A stretch of 64,000 nucleotides of DNA from positions 5,817,739 to 5,881,738 of the forward strand of contig JASKMD010000019.1 in assembly GCA_030144725.1 (NCBI GenBank). Direction: 5' to 3'. Below, one piece after another: positions 29,921-54,311 of this stretch. Origin of the DNA: Haematococcus lacustris (lineage: Eukaryota > Chlorophyta > Chlorophyceae > Chlamydomonadales > Haematococcaceae). Within the stretch, counting starts at the first letter, position 1; each line of letters opens with the position of its first letter. Both the position numbers and the translations under genes were made by a program. Under the pieces are notes generated by a model, which ran no database searches, had not been told where the DNA came from, and saw only the letters and a program-made list of their open reading frames with translations.

Positions 29921-30420
29921 NNNNNNNNNNNNNNNNNNNNNNNNNNNNNNNNNNNNNNNNNNNNNNNNNNNNNNNNNNNNNNNNNNNNNNNNNNNNNNNN
30001 NNNNNNNNNNNNNNNNNNNNNNNNNNNNNNNNNNNNNNNNNNNNNNNNNNNNNNNNNNNNNNNNNNNNNNNNNNNNNNNNNNNNNNNNNNNNNNNNNNNN
30101 NNNNNNNNNNNNNNNNNNNNNNNNNNNNNNNNNNNNNNNNNNNNNNNNNNNNNNNNNNNNNNNNNNNNNNNNNNNNNNNNNNNNNNNNNNNNNNNNNNNN
30201 NNNNNNNNNNNNNNNNNNNNNNNNNNNNNNNNNNNNNNNNNNNNNNNNNNNNNNNNNNNNNNNNNNNNNNNNNNNNNNNNNNNNNNNNNNNNNNNNNNNN
30301 NNNNNNNNNNNNNNNNNNNNNNNNNNNNNNNNNNNNNNNNNNNNNNNNNNNNNNNNNNNNNNNNNNNNNNNNNNNNNNNNNNNNNNNNNNNNNNNNNNNN
30401 NNNNNNNNNNNNNNNNNNNN
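29921..30420. other. Assembly gap, 500 N
   Basis: Exactly 500 unknown bases. The 5' exons of the helicase gene, including its nucleotide-binding P-loop, should lie here or be missing from the assembly. Confidence 0.99.
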
Positions 30421-30528
30421 AAGCAGTGGGTGATTGCATTACCAGCTGGCTTGACCCTGGCCTGGCCTGGCCTAGCCAAATCCACTACATGTGGCCCCTC
30501 ACTGCATGCTGCCCTCACAACCTGCCAG

Positions 30529-42869
<12,341 letters not shown>

Positions 42870-43270
42870 GACCGAATGCTTGGGCGGCTGCAGTGCTGCT
42901 TAGCCCATGGGAGCTGTGCATCGCGCCTTTTCATGGTGACATGACCATTTTCAGCTTCACTACGGGGTATCTTTACGGGAGCATGTTCACTTCCGGGAAC
43001 ACCTCTACTCCGGGGAGCATCGAAGCAGCGGATCCAATGGCGATGCGCTTGAGATAGTTACAGGCCGTGAGGAGTAAGCCGCCGAGTGAGTGACGAGAGG
43101 TAGAAAAAGTGTGAGTGCAGCCGTGCGACCCTAGCGCACTGGTCGCAATTGCAAGCGCGTCACATTGTCACTTCCAGCCGGCAGGCCGGCAGCTGCATTG
43201 GCAGCCAAGCGGCGATGGCCGCAATCAGATAACAGAAGTACAATGACAAGAATACTGACACGTCTTGGTG
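42870..43270. other. Intergenic, 3' of helicase
   Basis: No exon seen. A 25-bp block GAGTGAGTGACGAGAGGTAG plus AAAAA at 43084-43108 recurs at 44052-44076, beside the LINE fragment. Confidence 0.5.
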
Positions 43271-43564
43271 ATGCTGAAAGTCCAGGCTCGCAAGTTCACC
43301 GCAACTTGGGACTTTGAGTTCGTGGAGGGCATCGTCAAAGCATTCTGCAAGCGATGCCCGCGTGCAGTGAACAATGAGGGCGCCAGCGTAAAAAATATGA
43401 CTCAAACTCAGATGCAGCATCCGCTGCGATGCACACTATATACGGCACTCGTTGGCAAGTGGCATGAGGATGAGGACAACTTTCACTACTTTAACAACTT
43501 TATGAAGACTGTCACAGCGGACATCAGCGTACGCCGCGACCTCTGGGACCTCATAGCCCGATAG
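43271..43564 (+). CDS. Hypothetical 97-aa protein
   Basis: The ORF begins MLKVQARKFTATWDFEFVEG and contains a Cys pair (FCKRCPR) and an aromatic, acidic stretch GKWHEDEDNFHYFNNFMK. It ends DLWDLIAR at TAG 43562-43564. Average composition and lack of low complexity support coding, but no family was recognised. Surrounded by mobile elements, it may be a fragment of one. Confidence 0.4.
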   Translation: MLKVQARKFTATWDFEFVEGIVKAFCKRCPRAVNNEGASVKNMTQTQMQHPLRCTLYTALVGKWHEDEDNFHYFNNFMKTVTADISVRRDLWDLIAR

Positions 43565-43628
43565 TAACAATACGACAGCTGCGGCAGAGCGCAACTGATC
43601 AGCATTGGGCCTGACCTACGAAAATAAT

Positions 43629-43780
43629 CAGTGTTACCAAATACGGCTCTGTACGGTCTGTATTTTCCGTATAATCGTTTTGTACGGTACAGTATATACG
43701 AAAAAACGGTACATACGGCACAGTATTTACGGGAAAACGGTATACGGTAAAGTACAGTCCAGCCGTCTTTGGTAACACTG
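43629..43780. mobile_element. hAT-type MITE with 8-bp target duplication
   Basis: 152 bp with terminal inverted repeats CAGTGTTACCAAA(T/G)ACGGCT (20 bp, one mismatch), flanked on both sides by the 8-bp direct repeat AAAATAAT (43621-43628 and 43781-43788). The CAGTG start and 8-bp duplication are the signature of hAT elements. The interior has no coding capacity and is made of ACGGTA/TACGG subterminal motifs, likely transposase-binding sites. The TIR was not found around the hAT-like gene at 21.7-26.1 kb. Confidence 0.9.
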
Positions 43781-44060
43781 AAAATAATCACTGCTACCCA
43801 CCCATCTGCCACCCATCCATCGCCCAGCATGGCCTTCAGATGCACGTGCAATGTCAACAACCGTTGTTTAGGGGTTGAGCAAGCCTCAGAGGCGAAACAC
43901 ATATCTTGACGCAAATGAACAACCTACTGAGATCCCCGCGATTTGAACCCCGGTGGGAACCTGCTCTTGCCGTCTAATATTAGGTGCGTATTAGGCCCGT
44001 ATTATATTAGGTCGTCTAATATAGATCTAATATAGATTGACGCACCCTACGAGTGAGTGA

Positions 44061-44573
44061 CGAGAGGTAGAAAAACAGGCGTTGGCCGTTGGGCTGGGTT
44101 TGAGGGAGACCCTAGGCTGCCTGAGACGGAGAGATGCTCCTATGCTGCATGATTCAAGCAAACACCTGCTAAACAGACAGCTGCAAAACAGACAGCTCTC
44201 TACAGAGGTCCGCACGAGCCTGACTAGGTTCAGGTTAGGCAACAGCGGTCTGGGGGTGGAGAAGGCTCGGTTTGAGGGGGTAACTTTCATTGATCGCACA
44301 TGCACCAGATGCACAGAGGGGGTAGTGGATGACGCTATGCATTTCATCTATGAGTGCACTGCCACGAGTTCCATCAGGCAGCAGGCGGAGTTTGCCATGA
44401 TTTTCCAGAACGATAATGAGAACTTGCATGACTGCATGTTTAGCCCATGTGCACCTTTGTTTGTGCACCTTGCTTTGAAGAGCGTTACAGAAACTCCCGA
44501 ACCCCTAGAGGGGAGGGCGGCCAAGCAGCCTAACGGCTTAAGCGGTGTAAGCCACCTATCATCATTGAACCCC
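44061..44573 (+). pseudogene. 5'-truncated LINE (non-LTR retrotransposon) 3' end
   Basis: The open frame to TGA 44583-44585 encodes the C-terminal part of a LINE ORF: a basic RTSLTRFRLGN block followed by a CCHC-type finger CTRCTEGVVDDAMHFIYEC, which lies after the reverse transcriptase in many LINE proteins. No RT motif is present, so the copy is truncated, as is usual for LINEs. ACGAGTGAGTGA at 44049-44060 and 44574-44585 flanks it and may be the target duplication, although part of this sequence belongs to a wider repeat (43084-43108). Confidence 0.65.
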
Positions 44574-44585
44574 ACGAGTGAGTGA

Positions 44586-45153
44586 GGGCGCCACTAGCCT
44601 TTCCCGAAAGCCTGCAGAACTGCCAAGGATGAAGAGTCGGGCCTGGGACTGATTATTACACGGGGACAGGCCTGCGGGTCGCAATGCCCAACATCCTCAT
44701 TGTTGGTGGGCACATCTAACCTAGCGGCTTCAGTGCTGTGGCACAAGCCTGGCGCCCCCTACACCTAAACAGCAGCATCTCCATTGCAACATGATAAACA
44801 CTGCACTCCATTTTGCACATAATCCCGGATGCTGGACAGATCAGAAAGCTGCCACACTGCACTGCAATACACTGCACGATGTGGTTCGGTCACTACAGGC
44901 CAAGTCGGCCTGGCTGTCAAAGTTACCAATGTGGCGAAACAATAATGGCAGGCTTGGCTTTGATTCTTTCAATCAGCCCAGGACAAATCGCCGTGGGACT
45001 GACGGCAAGGCAGGGGTGGATGTGAGGGTCATGCCTAGTGCAATGTGCTGCCTGCATGTTCACTGTCTGACAAGTCCCCTCCCTGTGTACACACAGTCGA
45101 TGCACAGCTTCTCACCACACTGGCGGCTGTGGTGCACAGCCATGGCGAGCAGG
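44586..45153. other. No gene seen
   Basis: Short open frames only. This should hold the 3' untranslated region of the minus-strand surface-protein gene to the right. Confidence 0.5.
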
Positions 45154-48100
45154 TCAGTGTGCGACCAGGGACGAGCTGGTGGCAGGGAACCTGACCTGCA
45201 CCTCGTCCACATCCAAGGACTGCTGCACTGTCTCACGGCCCTGTGACGAGGCTGATGCCGCAGTAGCCAGTGGGGCGTGTAGCTCTGATGGTGAGCGGCT
45301 AGAAACGGTAAGCGATTTCTGCCTTCGGAAGAAGAGAACGGCCACCAGAGCGATGAGGGCGATGACGACGACAGGCACAACCACCGCAGGAGCAACGACA
45401 GCTGCTTTGGAGGTGGAGGAGGAAGAGCTGCTTGACACTGCCCCGAGTGAGTCCGACCAAGTCAGACTGTCATCACTTGCAGGGCGCACAAAGCCACTGC
45501 GAATGCAGACCGAGCAAACAGGTATGAAGCACAATAGAGGCAAAGTACAGGAAATCTGTAACGTAGGCGGAATGATTGGCACAGAGCATGGTATGGCAGT
45601 GAGTCGGAGCCCTTGAAGGAGATGGGGAACTCACATGAAGCAGTTGATGGGTCCCTCAAACTGCACTGGGCAGGTGTTCAGAGGCTGCCCAGGTAGCCCT
45701 TGCAAGCAGATGCTGCTGATGGGCGCTGAGCTGGCTGTCATGAAGGAATAATGTGTCGCCTGGCCCGCTACGGTCGGTGTGGAGCTCCAGGTCAACCCAG
45801 ATGACCTGCAATGCCAGCAATAATCTTTTAGACAGAGATGGTTGATATCAAGATGTTCAGCTGCAATGCATTGCCGCAGCGACTGGCATACCTGATGTGT
45901 GAACACACCAGCTTACCTGTTAACAGAGGCCAAACTGACAGGAGCATACGACATCCGCATGGCCAGGGTGTCAACAACTGCAGGCTGCAGCATGACCCGG
46001 AAGGACACACGTGCATTGGCGGGCTCAGCCGCGCACGCTGTTGCCACTGGATCAGCGCGCCCCACAAGGAAGTCCAGGATGGTGCCAGCGGAAAGGGCAT
46101 TGTAGCGGATGGAGGTGACTTGCACGCAGGAGTCCGTGAGGGGGCGTGACAGGTCGCAAACCGCAGGCTGCAATAGACAAGACACAATACACCACACTGT
46201 CAAAAACAAGACACAGCATAGTTGCAGACGTAAATAGGTGAAGGAATAGCGGGTATGCAACTTGACACGTGATGTCTACATACATGGTATGTGACAATGA
46301 TGATATTGCTGACGACAGATGATGGCAGAGCATGCAGGAGGTTGAGAGGGTGTGTTGGCACACCTGCACTGGTGAGGGTGGAGGGTAGTTCTGGATAAAA
46401 GCGTCGCTCTGGCTAAAGTACACCATGGCATAGACACCAGACGTTGACTTGACCTGCACAGACCATCAACACTGAAAGTCTCATCAGTGCCCATACACAT
46501 TTGAGCATGGCAACAAGACCAGTGTAGACCAGGGACAACATTCAACTGTGCAGCCTAGCAACTTCGCACCTGTGCAGCACATGGGTACTGTCCTTGACCG
46601 GGGAAGGCATGAGGACGGCACAGGCTCTCCAAGGGGGTGTTGACAGGGGCTGTGATGGTGTAGGTGATGGACTGCATCCCAGTGGGTCCATACAAGAACT
46701 GCACGGCTGCCTGTGGGCCACGCTGTACCACTTCATGCCCACTGTTAACAGAGTCATCAGCGATAAAGTCTAGCTGCCCAGCGATGGCATCGTTGACAGC
46801 CAAAGACCAGGCACAAACATCTGTGCAGTGGGCTTTGGAAACCGCACAGCCAGCTCCATTGTGATTGGTGACGAGGAAGACAAACTCGGTCTGGCTGTCG
46901 GTGGTGGTGTACTCATAGTACGAGAAGGTCATTGAAGTGTCGCCAATGTTGACTGGGTACAGGGCATCGCAGGTGCCAGGAGGGACCGCTGGGAAGGGTG
47001 GAGGAGATGGTGGAAGAATTGGGGGGGGGGGTAGGACAGGACCATTGGCGATGGGATTAGTGTTGCCCGCTGGACAGCAGAAACCATCATTGGAGTGCAG
47101 GAAGTAGGAGCAGCTGCCATAGCTGCCGTTGGTCGTAGAGTTTGAGCACAGTTGTGGAATTTCAGTTGCATTCCTTGGCACGCGGACCGTCACAACTATG
47201 GGGATGCCTGCATCTGGGGTTTCCACAGCCCGCAGAGCCAGGCCGTCAACCAGCAGGGCCATGTATCCATCCTGCATGCATGTGTTCGACAAGTGCACTG
47301 TTGCTGGTACATGTTTGCTACACAGACAAGCTGATTGTCTGAGACACACATTAATAACCCACCTGGCCGGGTTCGTTCATCGGTGCCGAAGACCAGCTGG
47401 CACTGACGTCTTGGATGGACACGCTCAAGACGGCAGCACTGCTTAGCGTCTTCATCGTTAGGAAGGAGAGAGACATGTCACAGCAGCTGTTGGGGCCTGT
47501 GAGGCATGTGCTGCTGCGGTTCAGCTGCAGGGTGTAATTGACAACGCTGGTAGAAGGGCTGTCAGCCCAAGGCATACTGACTGACAACAGATCCACTGCG
47601 AAGGCCGATGTGGTCATGGAGGCCATGCACTGGAAGCCAGGGGTAGGAGGGACCCAGTTGTTGTCTGTGCTGGGAAGGCTGAGACCTCTAGGGCAGCATG
47701 CCTCAGGGTTCGAGGGTGTGGAGGCCTCCACAATGATTGAGCACAGTCCGGGAAGTCCCAGCAAATCAGGTGCAGGGCAGAGCTGGCTGACCAATCCCTC
47801 GACCGTGAGGCTCAAGAGGGCACCTGGAGCAGAACAAGCAGGCTTGCATCAATTAGGTACAGAAATGTGACAGTCGGGGTTTAACTGCATATAGAACCCT
47901 GCTAGCCACACCTTCAGAAGAATTGGAGGTGGACAATACATCAAGGGACATACGATACCCAAAGCTGTCTTGGTGTGCTGATGTTGCAGCAATGCCATTG
48001 ATGGAGGCGTACTTGACCTTAAGGCTTGGGTCTGCATGTCATCACCGTAAGACATACGCATTAAATCATTTTCTTTGCTGTGGCATTACTGTGGCTTGCT

Positions 48101-48678
48101 AAGAGCAGCCTCACCAGCACCAACTCACCAACATCAATCCACAGGGTTTGTGCAGCTGCACTGCAGCAACCAGCAAAGTCCACACTGGTCTGGCACTGGG
48201 TGGAGTTGTGTAAGCTGAAATAGAAAGTGGTGTAGGAGCGTCCTCCAAAGCTGGCATTGGTACGATACAGCATCAAGAGTTGCACAGGGGATGCATGGTC
48301 ATCTTCTTGGCAGCAAGAGCCAGAGGTACAAAGGTCTGGCATCTGTGTGGGTAGCAGATAGCTGGCCATGGGGAGGTCATACTGCGCAAGGCGCCGCCCA
48401 AACCTGCGGAAGGGGAGAGCCGTTGCGTGTCAACTCCCAAAGACCATCTCTGCCATTTCACATGCCTGGCCGGCACGGATTCTCGGCTTGTTGGCCTATT
48501 CACCTGTTCAACTGCAACCCAGCTGTCGCAGACTCGGCTTGAGCTGCAATGGGACCTGCGAAGAGCACTGCGCTGGCGTGAGCCTCTGTGAAGCCCAGCG
48601 TAGGTTACGACATTTCTCACCCGTAACGACAGCCAGGAAGGCTGCACCTATGCTGCATATCAAGCCCAGCATCCTCAT
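45154..48678 (-). CDS. Type I membrane protein with pherophorin-like domains
   Basis: Ten minus-strand exons join in phase to 840 aa: 48621-48678, 48504-48555, 48129-48403, 47912-48031, 47363-47823, 46570-47271, 46364-46453, 45917-46167, 45635-45805, 45154-45496. A signal peptide (MRMLGLICSIGAAFLAVVTG, cleavage probably after AAQA) is split over two small exons. The ectodomain holds about four Cys-rich repeats with pairs such as SCC, GCC and CCD, and a recurrent 'V.GL......LC' pattern like that of pherophorin (DUF3707) domains. A Pro-rich spacer (LPPPPILPPSPPPFP, about 400-425) separates two of them. One membrane span lies at about 759-783 (APAVVVPVVVIALIALVAVL) and is followed by FFRRQ and a 57-residue Ser-rich cytosolic tail. 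Pherophorins build the algal extracellular matrix and are normally secreted, so the membrane anchor is unusual. The domain name is moderately certain, the topology strongly supported. Confidence 0.8.
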
Positions 48679-49700
48679 GTGGGCACCCCTGCAAGTAGCT
48701 AAGCAGCTTTGAGTCAGACTGGTGCGTGTTGGCGACTGGTCAAGCAATCATCACCCACCACTCACTGATGGCCAAAGCCAAGCTAATGCGTGTGTCGGGT
48801 CAAACGTGCGACTGTGGAGTTGCTCAACGCCGGTTGGCTTGCTTCGCTTCAAGGGATTGTGACTGCGATGCGTCTTTTAATGCAGTCTGAGTAGATGAAT
48901 GGCTAGCTCATAAAGCTTCATCTGGGTCAGCGCCGTTGAAGAATTTGATTGTTTGAAGGTCAGTGACAATATGATAAATAAGAGCTAGTAGGCAACATGG
49001 CAGGCTACGCTGGGAGTGGATCAATAAGTTCCATGTTCTTAGTTTTCGCGTCGCAGGCTTGTCATCAAGGAAAACCACAGTCCCGGTCTCGCAGTTCCTC
49101 GGTGTACCTGACATTTGCGTAGTCGCACATGTAGCTGTAGCATACATCAATCTCCTGATTTAATGCTATCCCATTCTGGACGAAGGAGCGGCGGGGCAGG
49201 TAGGGTGCAACATTGCCCTGCCCTGGTTGTCACTGCTGTCTGCAGCCCTTCCTTACTTCCCCCCATTGTCACCTACCTTATGCTCCGTATGGCCTTGCCA
49301 AGCCAACATAATTATGTTATAGCATTGGCAGCACAGGTCATGCATGTCCTTGCCACAATAGGTGGGCCCGCCCACAAGCATGACCTAGCACTGTTGTTTC
49401 CTCCCCATGCTCCCTTTTGTGCGCCACTGCGCAAGTTTCCACCTTTGAGCCTTGACCTCCAGGCAGCATTCCGACGGAAGCCATGGCCAGTGTCACCCAG
49501 ATCCTGTGGGCAAGTAGCATCGAGCTCACCCTGACCAGATATGCCACCTGTGGGTCAACGGTCGCAGTCCATCACCTGCACAGTAGGTGCTGCATGCTTT
49601 TGCGGGGTTGGGTAGATGATGTAGATCACTTGCTGCGAATACAAGCAAGCAGGAGCAAAGGCGCAGGTGAACACGTTCATTGCCCTCTGTTACATCTCTG
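48679..49700. other. Upstream of surface-protein gene; no gene called
   Basis: Presumably includes the promoter of the minus-strand gene starting at 48678. No TATA element stands out. A plus-strand open frame (49483-49680) enters the CCTGC repeat and has no splice support. Confidence 0.45.
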
Positions 49701-49701
49701 T

Positions 49702-50545
49702 GCCCTGCCCTGCCCTGCCCTGCCCTGCCCTGCCCTGCCCTGCCCTGCCCTGCCCTGCCCTGACCTGACCTGACCTGACCTGACCTGACCTGACCTGACC
49801 TGACCTGACCTGACCTGACCTGACCTGACCTGACCTGACCTGACCTGACCTGACCTGACCTGACCTGACCTGACCTGACCTGACCTGACCTGACCTGACC
49901 TGACCTGACCTGACCTGACCTGACCTGACCTGACCTGACCTGACCTGACCTGACCTGACCTGACCTGACCTGACCTGACCTGACCTGACCTGACCTGACC
50001 TGACCTGACCTGACCTGACCTGACCTGACCTGACCTGACCTGACCTGACCTGACCTGACCTGACCTGACCTGACCTGACCTGACCTGACCTGACCTGACC
50101 TGACCTGACCTGACCTGACCTGACCTGACCTGACCTGACCTGACCTGACCTGACCTGACCTGACCTGACCTGACCTGACCTGACCTGACCTGACCTGACC
50201 TGACCTGACCTGACCTGACCTGACCTGACCTGACCTGACCTGACCTGACCTGACCTGACCTGCCCTGCCCTGCCCTGCCCTGCCCTGCCCTGCCCTGCCC
50301 TGCCCTGCCCTGCCCTGCCCTGCCCTGCCCTGCCCTGCCCTGCCCTGCCCTGCCCTGCCCTGCCCTGCCCTGCCCTGCCCTGCCCTGCCCTGCCCCGCCC
50401 TGCCCCGCCCCGCCCTGCCCCGCCCTGCCCTGCCCTGCCCTGCCCTGCCCTGCCCTGCCCTGCCCTGCCCTGCCCTGCCCCGCCCTGCCCTGCCCCGCCC
50501 TGCCCCGCCCTGACCCGCCCTGCCCTGCCCCGCCCTGCCCTGCCT
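49702..50545 (+). repeat. CCTGC / CCTGA / CCTGC pentamer minisatellite
   Basis: About 12 CCTGC units (49702-49762) switch sharply to about 100 perfect CCTGA units (49763-50261), then back to CCTGC (50262-50545) with CCCGC variants towards the end. It is not inside any recognised intron. Confidence 0.97.
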
Positions 50546-53500
50546 AGCTCAGCTCAGCCTAGCCCGCCCCACCCCACCCCTGCCCAGCTCAGCTCAGACT
50601 AGCCCGCCCCACCCCACCCCTGCCTCTGCCTGGCCCGCCCCACCCCACCCCGGCCCCTGCCTTGTGCGGGCCCATCCTGTATACTTGAAAACAGGGTGAC
50701 TAGCCAGCCCCCCCAGGCTAGCTCCTGAGACTGCTGTGGCCTAATGCGTGGAGACAGGGGTGTAGGGGCTTGAAGTGAAGTTCCATACACGGACGCATCT
50801 TGCAATGACCTGGGTATACCCTGCAAGCATCCACTGGACTGAAGCCGGCACACAGAAGAAGGAGGAGAATAGGAATACTGTTGCCCGGGGTGAGGCCTGC
50901 TCCCACCGCCTAGCAGCCGGCACAAGCGTTGACCAATGCCATGTTACAGCTGCTGGAGCCACCAAGGATGTGTGTCACAGTAACAACAACACGCCAGCCG
51001 AAGTGGCAGGGACGCTTGGCACGCGCTGTGCCACCAGCTCAGCACACGGTCTCCTTGCCTTACCACTCCCACCTAGTCACTGGGTCACGCACAAGGCGGG
51101 AGTCGGAGTAGCAAACAAGCTAACTGTCTGAAAATGTTACAGCCTGGAAGGGAAACTGAAAGGAAGGCAAGGAAGGGAAGTAAACTAGGAGGAAAGGATA
51201 AGCATGTGCAGTCAAGCAAGCAGCTAGCCAACACTTGTCACAGCCATGAGCGTGACTGTATAGGACTTCACACCCTGTACAACGTACTTTCGTGTCAAGA
51301 GAACAGCTATTATAAGACATCTAATTCAGGCGCCCCCCAACATGGGATTGGTAATCTTCATGCAAATACTCACTCAATACTGCACCGTTTTTGATAGCGT
51401 TTCTAATCCAGCAAACATAGGTCAGAGTCACCACACACTCATGTCAAGAAATCCAGCCTACCTGCTTGATCTCGTGCTTGTCCGACACCAAAACCACCAC
51501 TAACCAGGTTGACATGCCAACACCTCCTGTGGCTTAGCTATATAAGGGTAAGCCACGTCTATGACAATGTCCACCAGGCTGCGGGTGCCTACCCGATCAG
51601 GAGACCTGCCCATCAACAGTGTCCACTTCTCCAACTACGTTGTGCTTATGACTGCAATAGGGGGTGAATCTAGGCTCCTGATGGGGACATGAGCCAGCCG
51701 AATCCCGGGTTGCCCCATGCTGTTGACCCGTGCTTGCATGCACTTTGATGACTTTGTATGTTACAGTCGGTCGTGTTCCCCCGTGCCGTGTCGCAAATGG
51801 CTGTCAAATAGCGAAGCGTGTGTCGAGCTCATGGCCCCAAGGCCCAAGGCGAGTCCAAGGCCCAGCAAAAGCATATGAAGCACGATGAGCTGCGACACCA
51901 GCTGGAGCTGGACGAAGCATTTGTGCTCGTAAGTCGTGCCGTGGCTCCCGTGTGCATGCCTTCCGCCCCTCATTGGTCAAGCATTGTCATGTGTCAGAGC
52001 TGTAACAAGATAGAGCGCTGCGTCACCCATGTGGACAAGCTAAGCCGAGTCAGAGCCAAATCATGGGTGGCCTTAATGCGCGAGCCGGTGCGGGAATCAG
52101 TGGGCAGCACAGCCATTTCATGCAGCAGCAAGCAAGCCTGGCATAAGCTCAATCATGGCTGCCTGCCTTCCCCCAGCAGACCAACAATGTGGTGTGGAAG
52201 CGAAATCGCAACCACCATGCGCAACTGCTCTTGAGTCAGCTGGAGTCTGGCACTTTGGCTCCTCCCTACAGAAACGTGCCTCCAGAGGGTGGCTTGCCTA
52301 CTCTGCAGGGCTGGACAAGGACAAGGTTTGCCCCGATGCAGATATGACTGATTGAGGCCAGGCCACCACCATAGTTCCAGGTGGCGCTGCCTGCTCTCCC
52401 CAGTGTTCTGTTGGTTCAGTGATGCATTCGTGTCCCTGGCCTGGATTGTCCCTGGCCTGGAATAGGCCAATCAGGAGGAGGGAGGGTGTGGAGGGAGTTT
52501 TTGACCTTGCCAGCCTTGCCCTTTGGCCTAAGGGGATGACTTTGTGTCGCCCAGGCTGGCATGGCTGCACTTGCCCTGAATCTGGCTTGAGTATTGACTG
52601 GCAGCAGCACGGCCGCATGGCTAGCCTGGCAACACTTGGCTTGCACCTGGCTTGCATCTGGCTTGCACCTGGCTTGCACTTCAGGTACACCTCCCCCAGC
52701 CGTGCAAGGCATGGCCGTGCCTCCAGCCCTGACATGCTGGCCAGGCGGCGTGATGGCCTCAGCATGTCCCTGTCAGCAGGAGGGTGTCAGGAGCAGCAGC
52801 GAGGTGGCAGGTGCGGCTAAGAAGGCTAGGACTGTACCAACATGGGTCATGTCAGCCAGGTTTGTGCCACATGCGGCCCAGATTATGAATACTTAACACA
52901 GCCCTCCTCACTTCCAATTCACAGGCAACCCAGACATCAGCCCACTACACAATGGCCAGCTCACTAACACCCCCTTTCCAAATCTTCACCCCTCAATTTG
53001 TAGAAAAGACCCAGTAGTTCATGACACAGCAGCTGGCAGCAGGCAACTGCAGGTCACAAGGCACTTGCATGACCATGCCGCATGACATAGACAGACAAGC
53101 AGACGGAGCTCAGGCCTCACCCAGAGCCCTTATCCGGCATCAGCTGCACCAGGCAGCAGAGTTGAGTAAGATCTGAGGCGAGAGCAAGCATGCTGTCAGC
53201 CCTTCAACGCAAGCCTCCCACCCTGTCCGCCTCCTACCCTGTCAAGTCTGCCAAGCTGCTCCTAGCTCACTACTCTCTCTGCTCTTAACTCTGTATGTGT
53301 TGTCATGGGCAGCACGGCATGGGCGTGCCACCCTGCCTGTCTGCCTGCCTGGTTCCTCTGCAGGGGTGGCGTCAGGGAAGGGTCAGCGGGCAGAAGTGGC
53401 GGAGGCTGTGAGCCCTTTGGTTCCCCTGCTGCCCAGAGGTTGCCAACCAGCAGGTCAGGCTCATGCCCGCCACATGCCTGCATCACTGCACGGCCAGCAC

Positions 53501-54311
53501 CTAGCCTGCCACTGCGGGGTTGGCATTTGGCACCTGGCCAGCCCTGCCCAGCTAACCACATATAAACGAACTGCTGCTGTGCTGTCAATGCCGGGGCTCT
53601 GTTGGGCAGCTGCAGTAAGTGCTGGGGCTGATGGGCTGTGGAGCTCACCTCAGGACAGATGGCTCACCTCGAGACTTACCTTAGGACTCACCTCAGGACA
53701 CCTCACTCTCACTCAGACTCGACGCTCGCACTCAGACACTCTCACTCACCTCAGGCCACAGTGGTCCCTCACCTCAGCACCTCAGGACACAGGGCTGCCG
53801 GAGCACTGCCCAGCATACCTGGCTTAGGCAATTCCTGTGGAAGTCTCTAGAACAAACAACCTCCCCTCATTTGTTCCACATACTCCAGTGTCGCTGTGGC
53901 TAGACACCCCATGGTCTGTTTCTGGTCACACCACCAGCTGGAAGGCCCCTGCCTCTCCCTGCATGCAGGCCAAGCCAGCCAGGCAGCTGGGACCAACCAG
54001 CCAGCCAGCTGCAGCTGAGCCACGCAGCCCCCTTGCCTGATCAGGACCAGCCCACTCAGTCCCAACCACGCACAACCAGCCCACTCAAACCCTGGCCCCA
54101 CACAGGTGCCGCAACAGGCAACCTTGCCCAGGGCGGCTCAGCTGCAGCAGCGACAGCCTCAGCCCTGACCCCAGCTGGACATCATGCCCCCCCTCGCCCT
54201 TCAGCCCCCTCAAACTCACACACTGCTGCCACCGTGCTGCTACCAGACGTAAAGCAGCACTTTAGTGATCCTCCTCCTCCTCCTCCTCGTCCCCACACTG
54301 CCGTTGCGGTG
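50546..54311. other. No gene called; scattered repeats
   Basis: Short tandem duplications occur at 50545-50650, an 11-bp TTGCACCTGGC run near 52640-52680 and CTCACCTCAGGAC copies at 53640-53790. A possible minus-strand exon (about 53108-53173, LTQLCCLVQLMPDKGSG, AG and GT borders) could not be linked to others. The open frame of the long ORF to the right begins upstream of its first ATG, at about 54033. Confidence 0.45.
51326..51403 (+). repeat. Dispersed 77-bp repeat, copy 2
   Basis: The counterpart of 20796-20872 in the same orientation, differing by a few substitutions and one or two indels. Confidence 0.75.

Noticed and set aside
43975..44040. TAATATTAG palindromes resembling a viral replication nonanucleotide
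   Set aside because: The motif differs from the geminivirus/circovirus sequence, no Rep gene or stem-loop context is present, and short AT palindromes are expected by chance.
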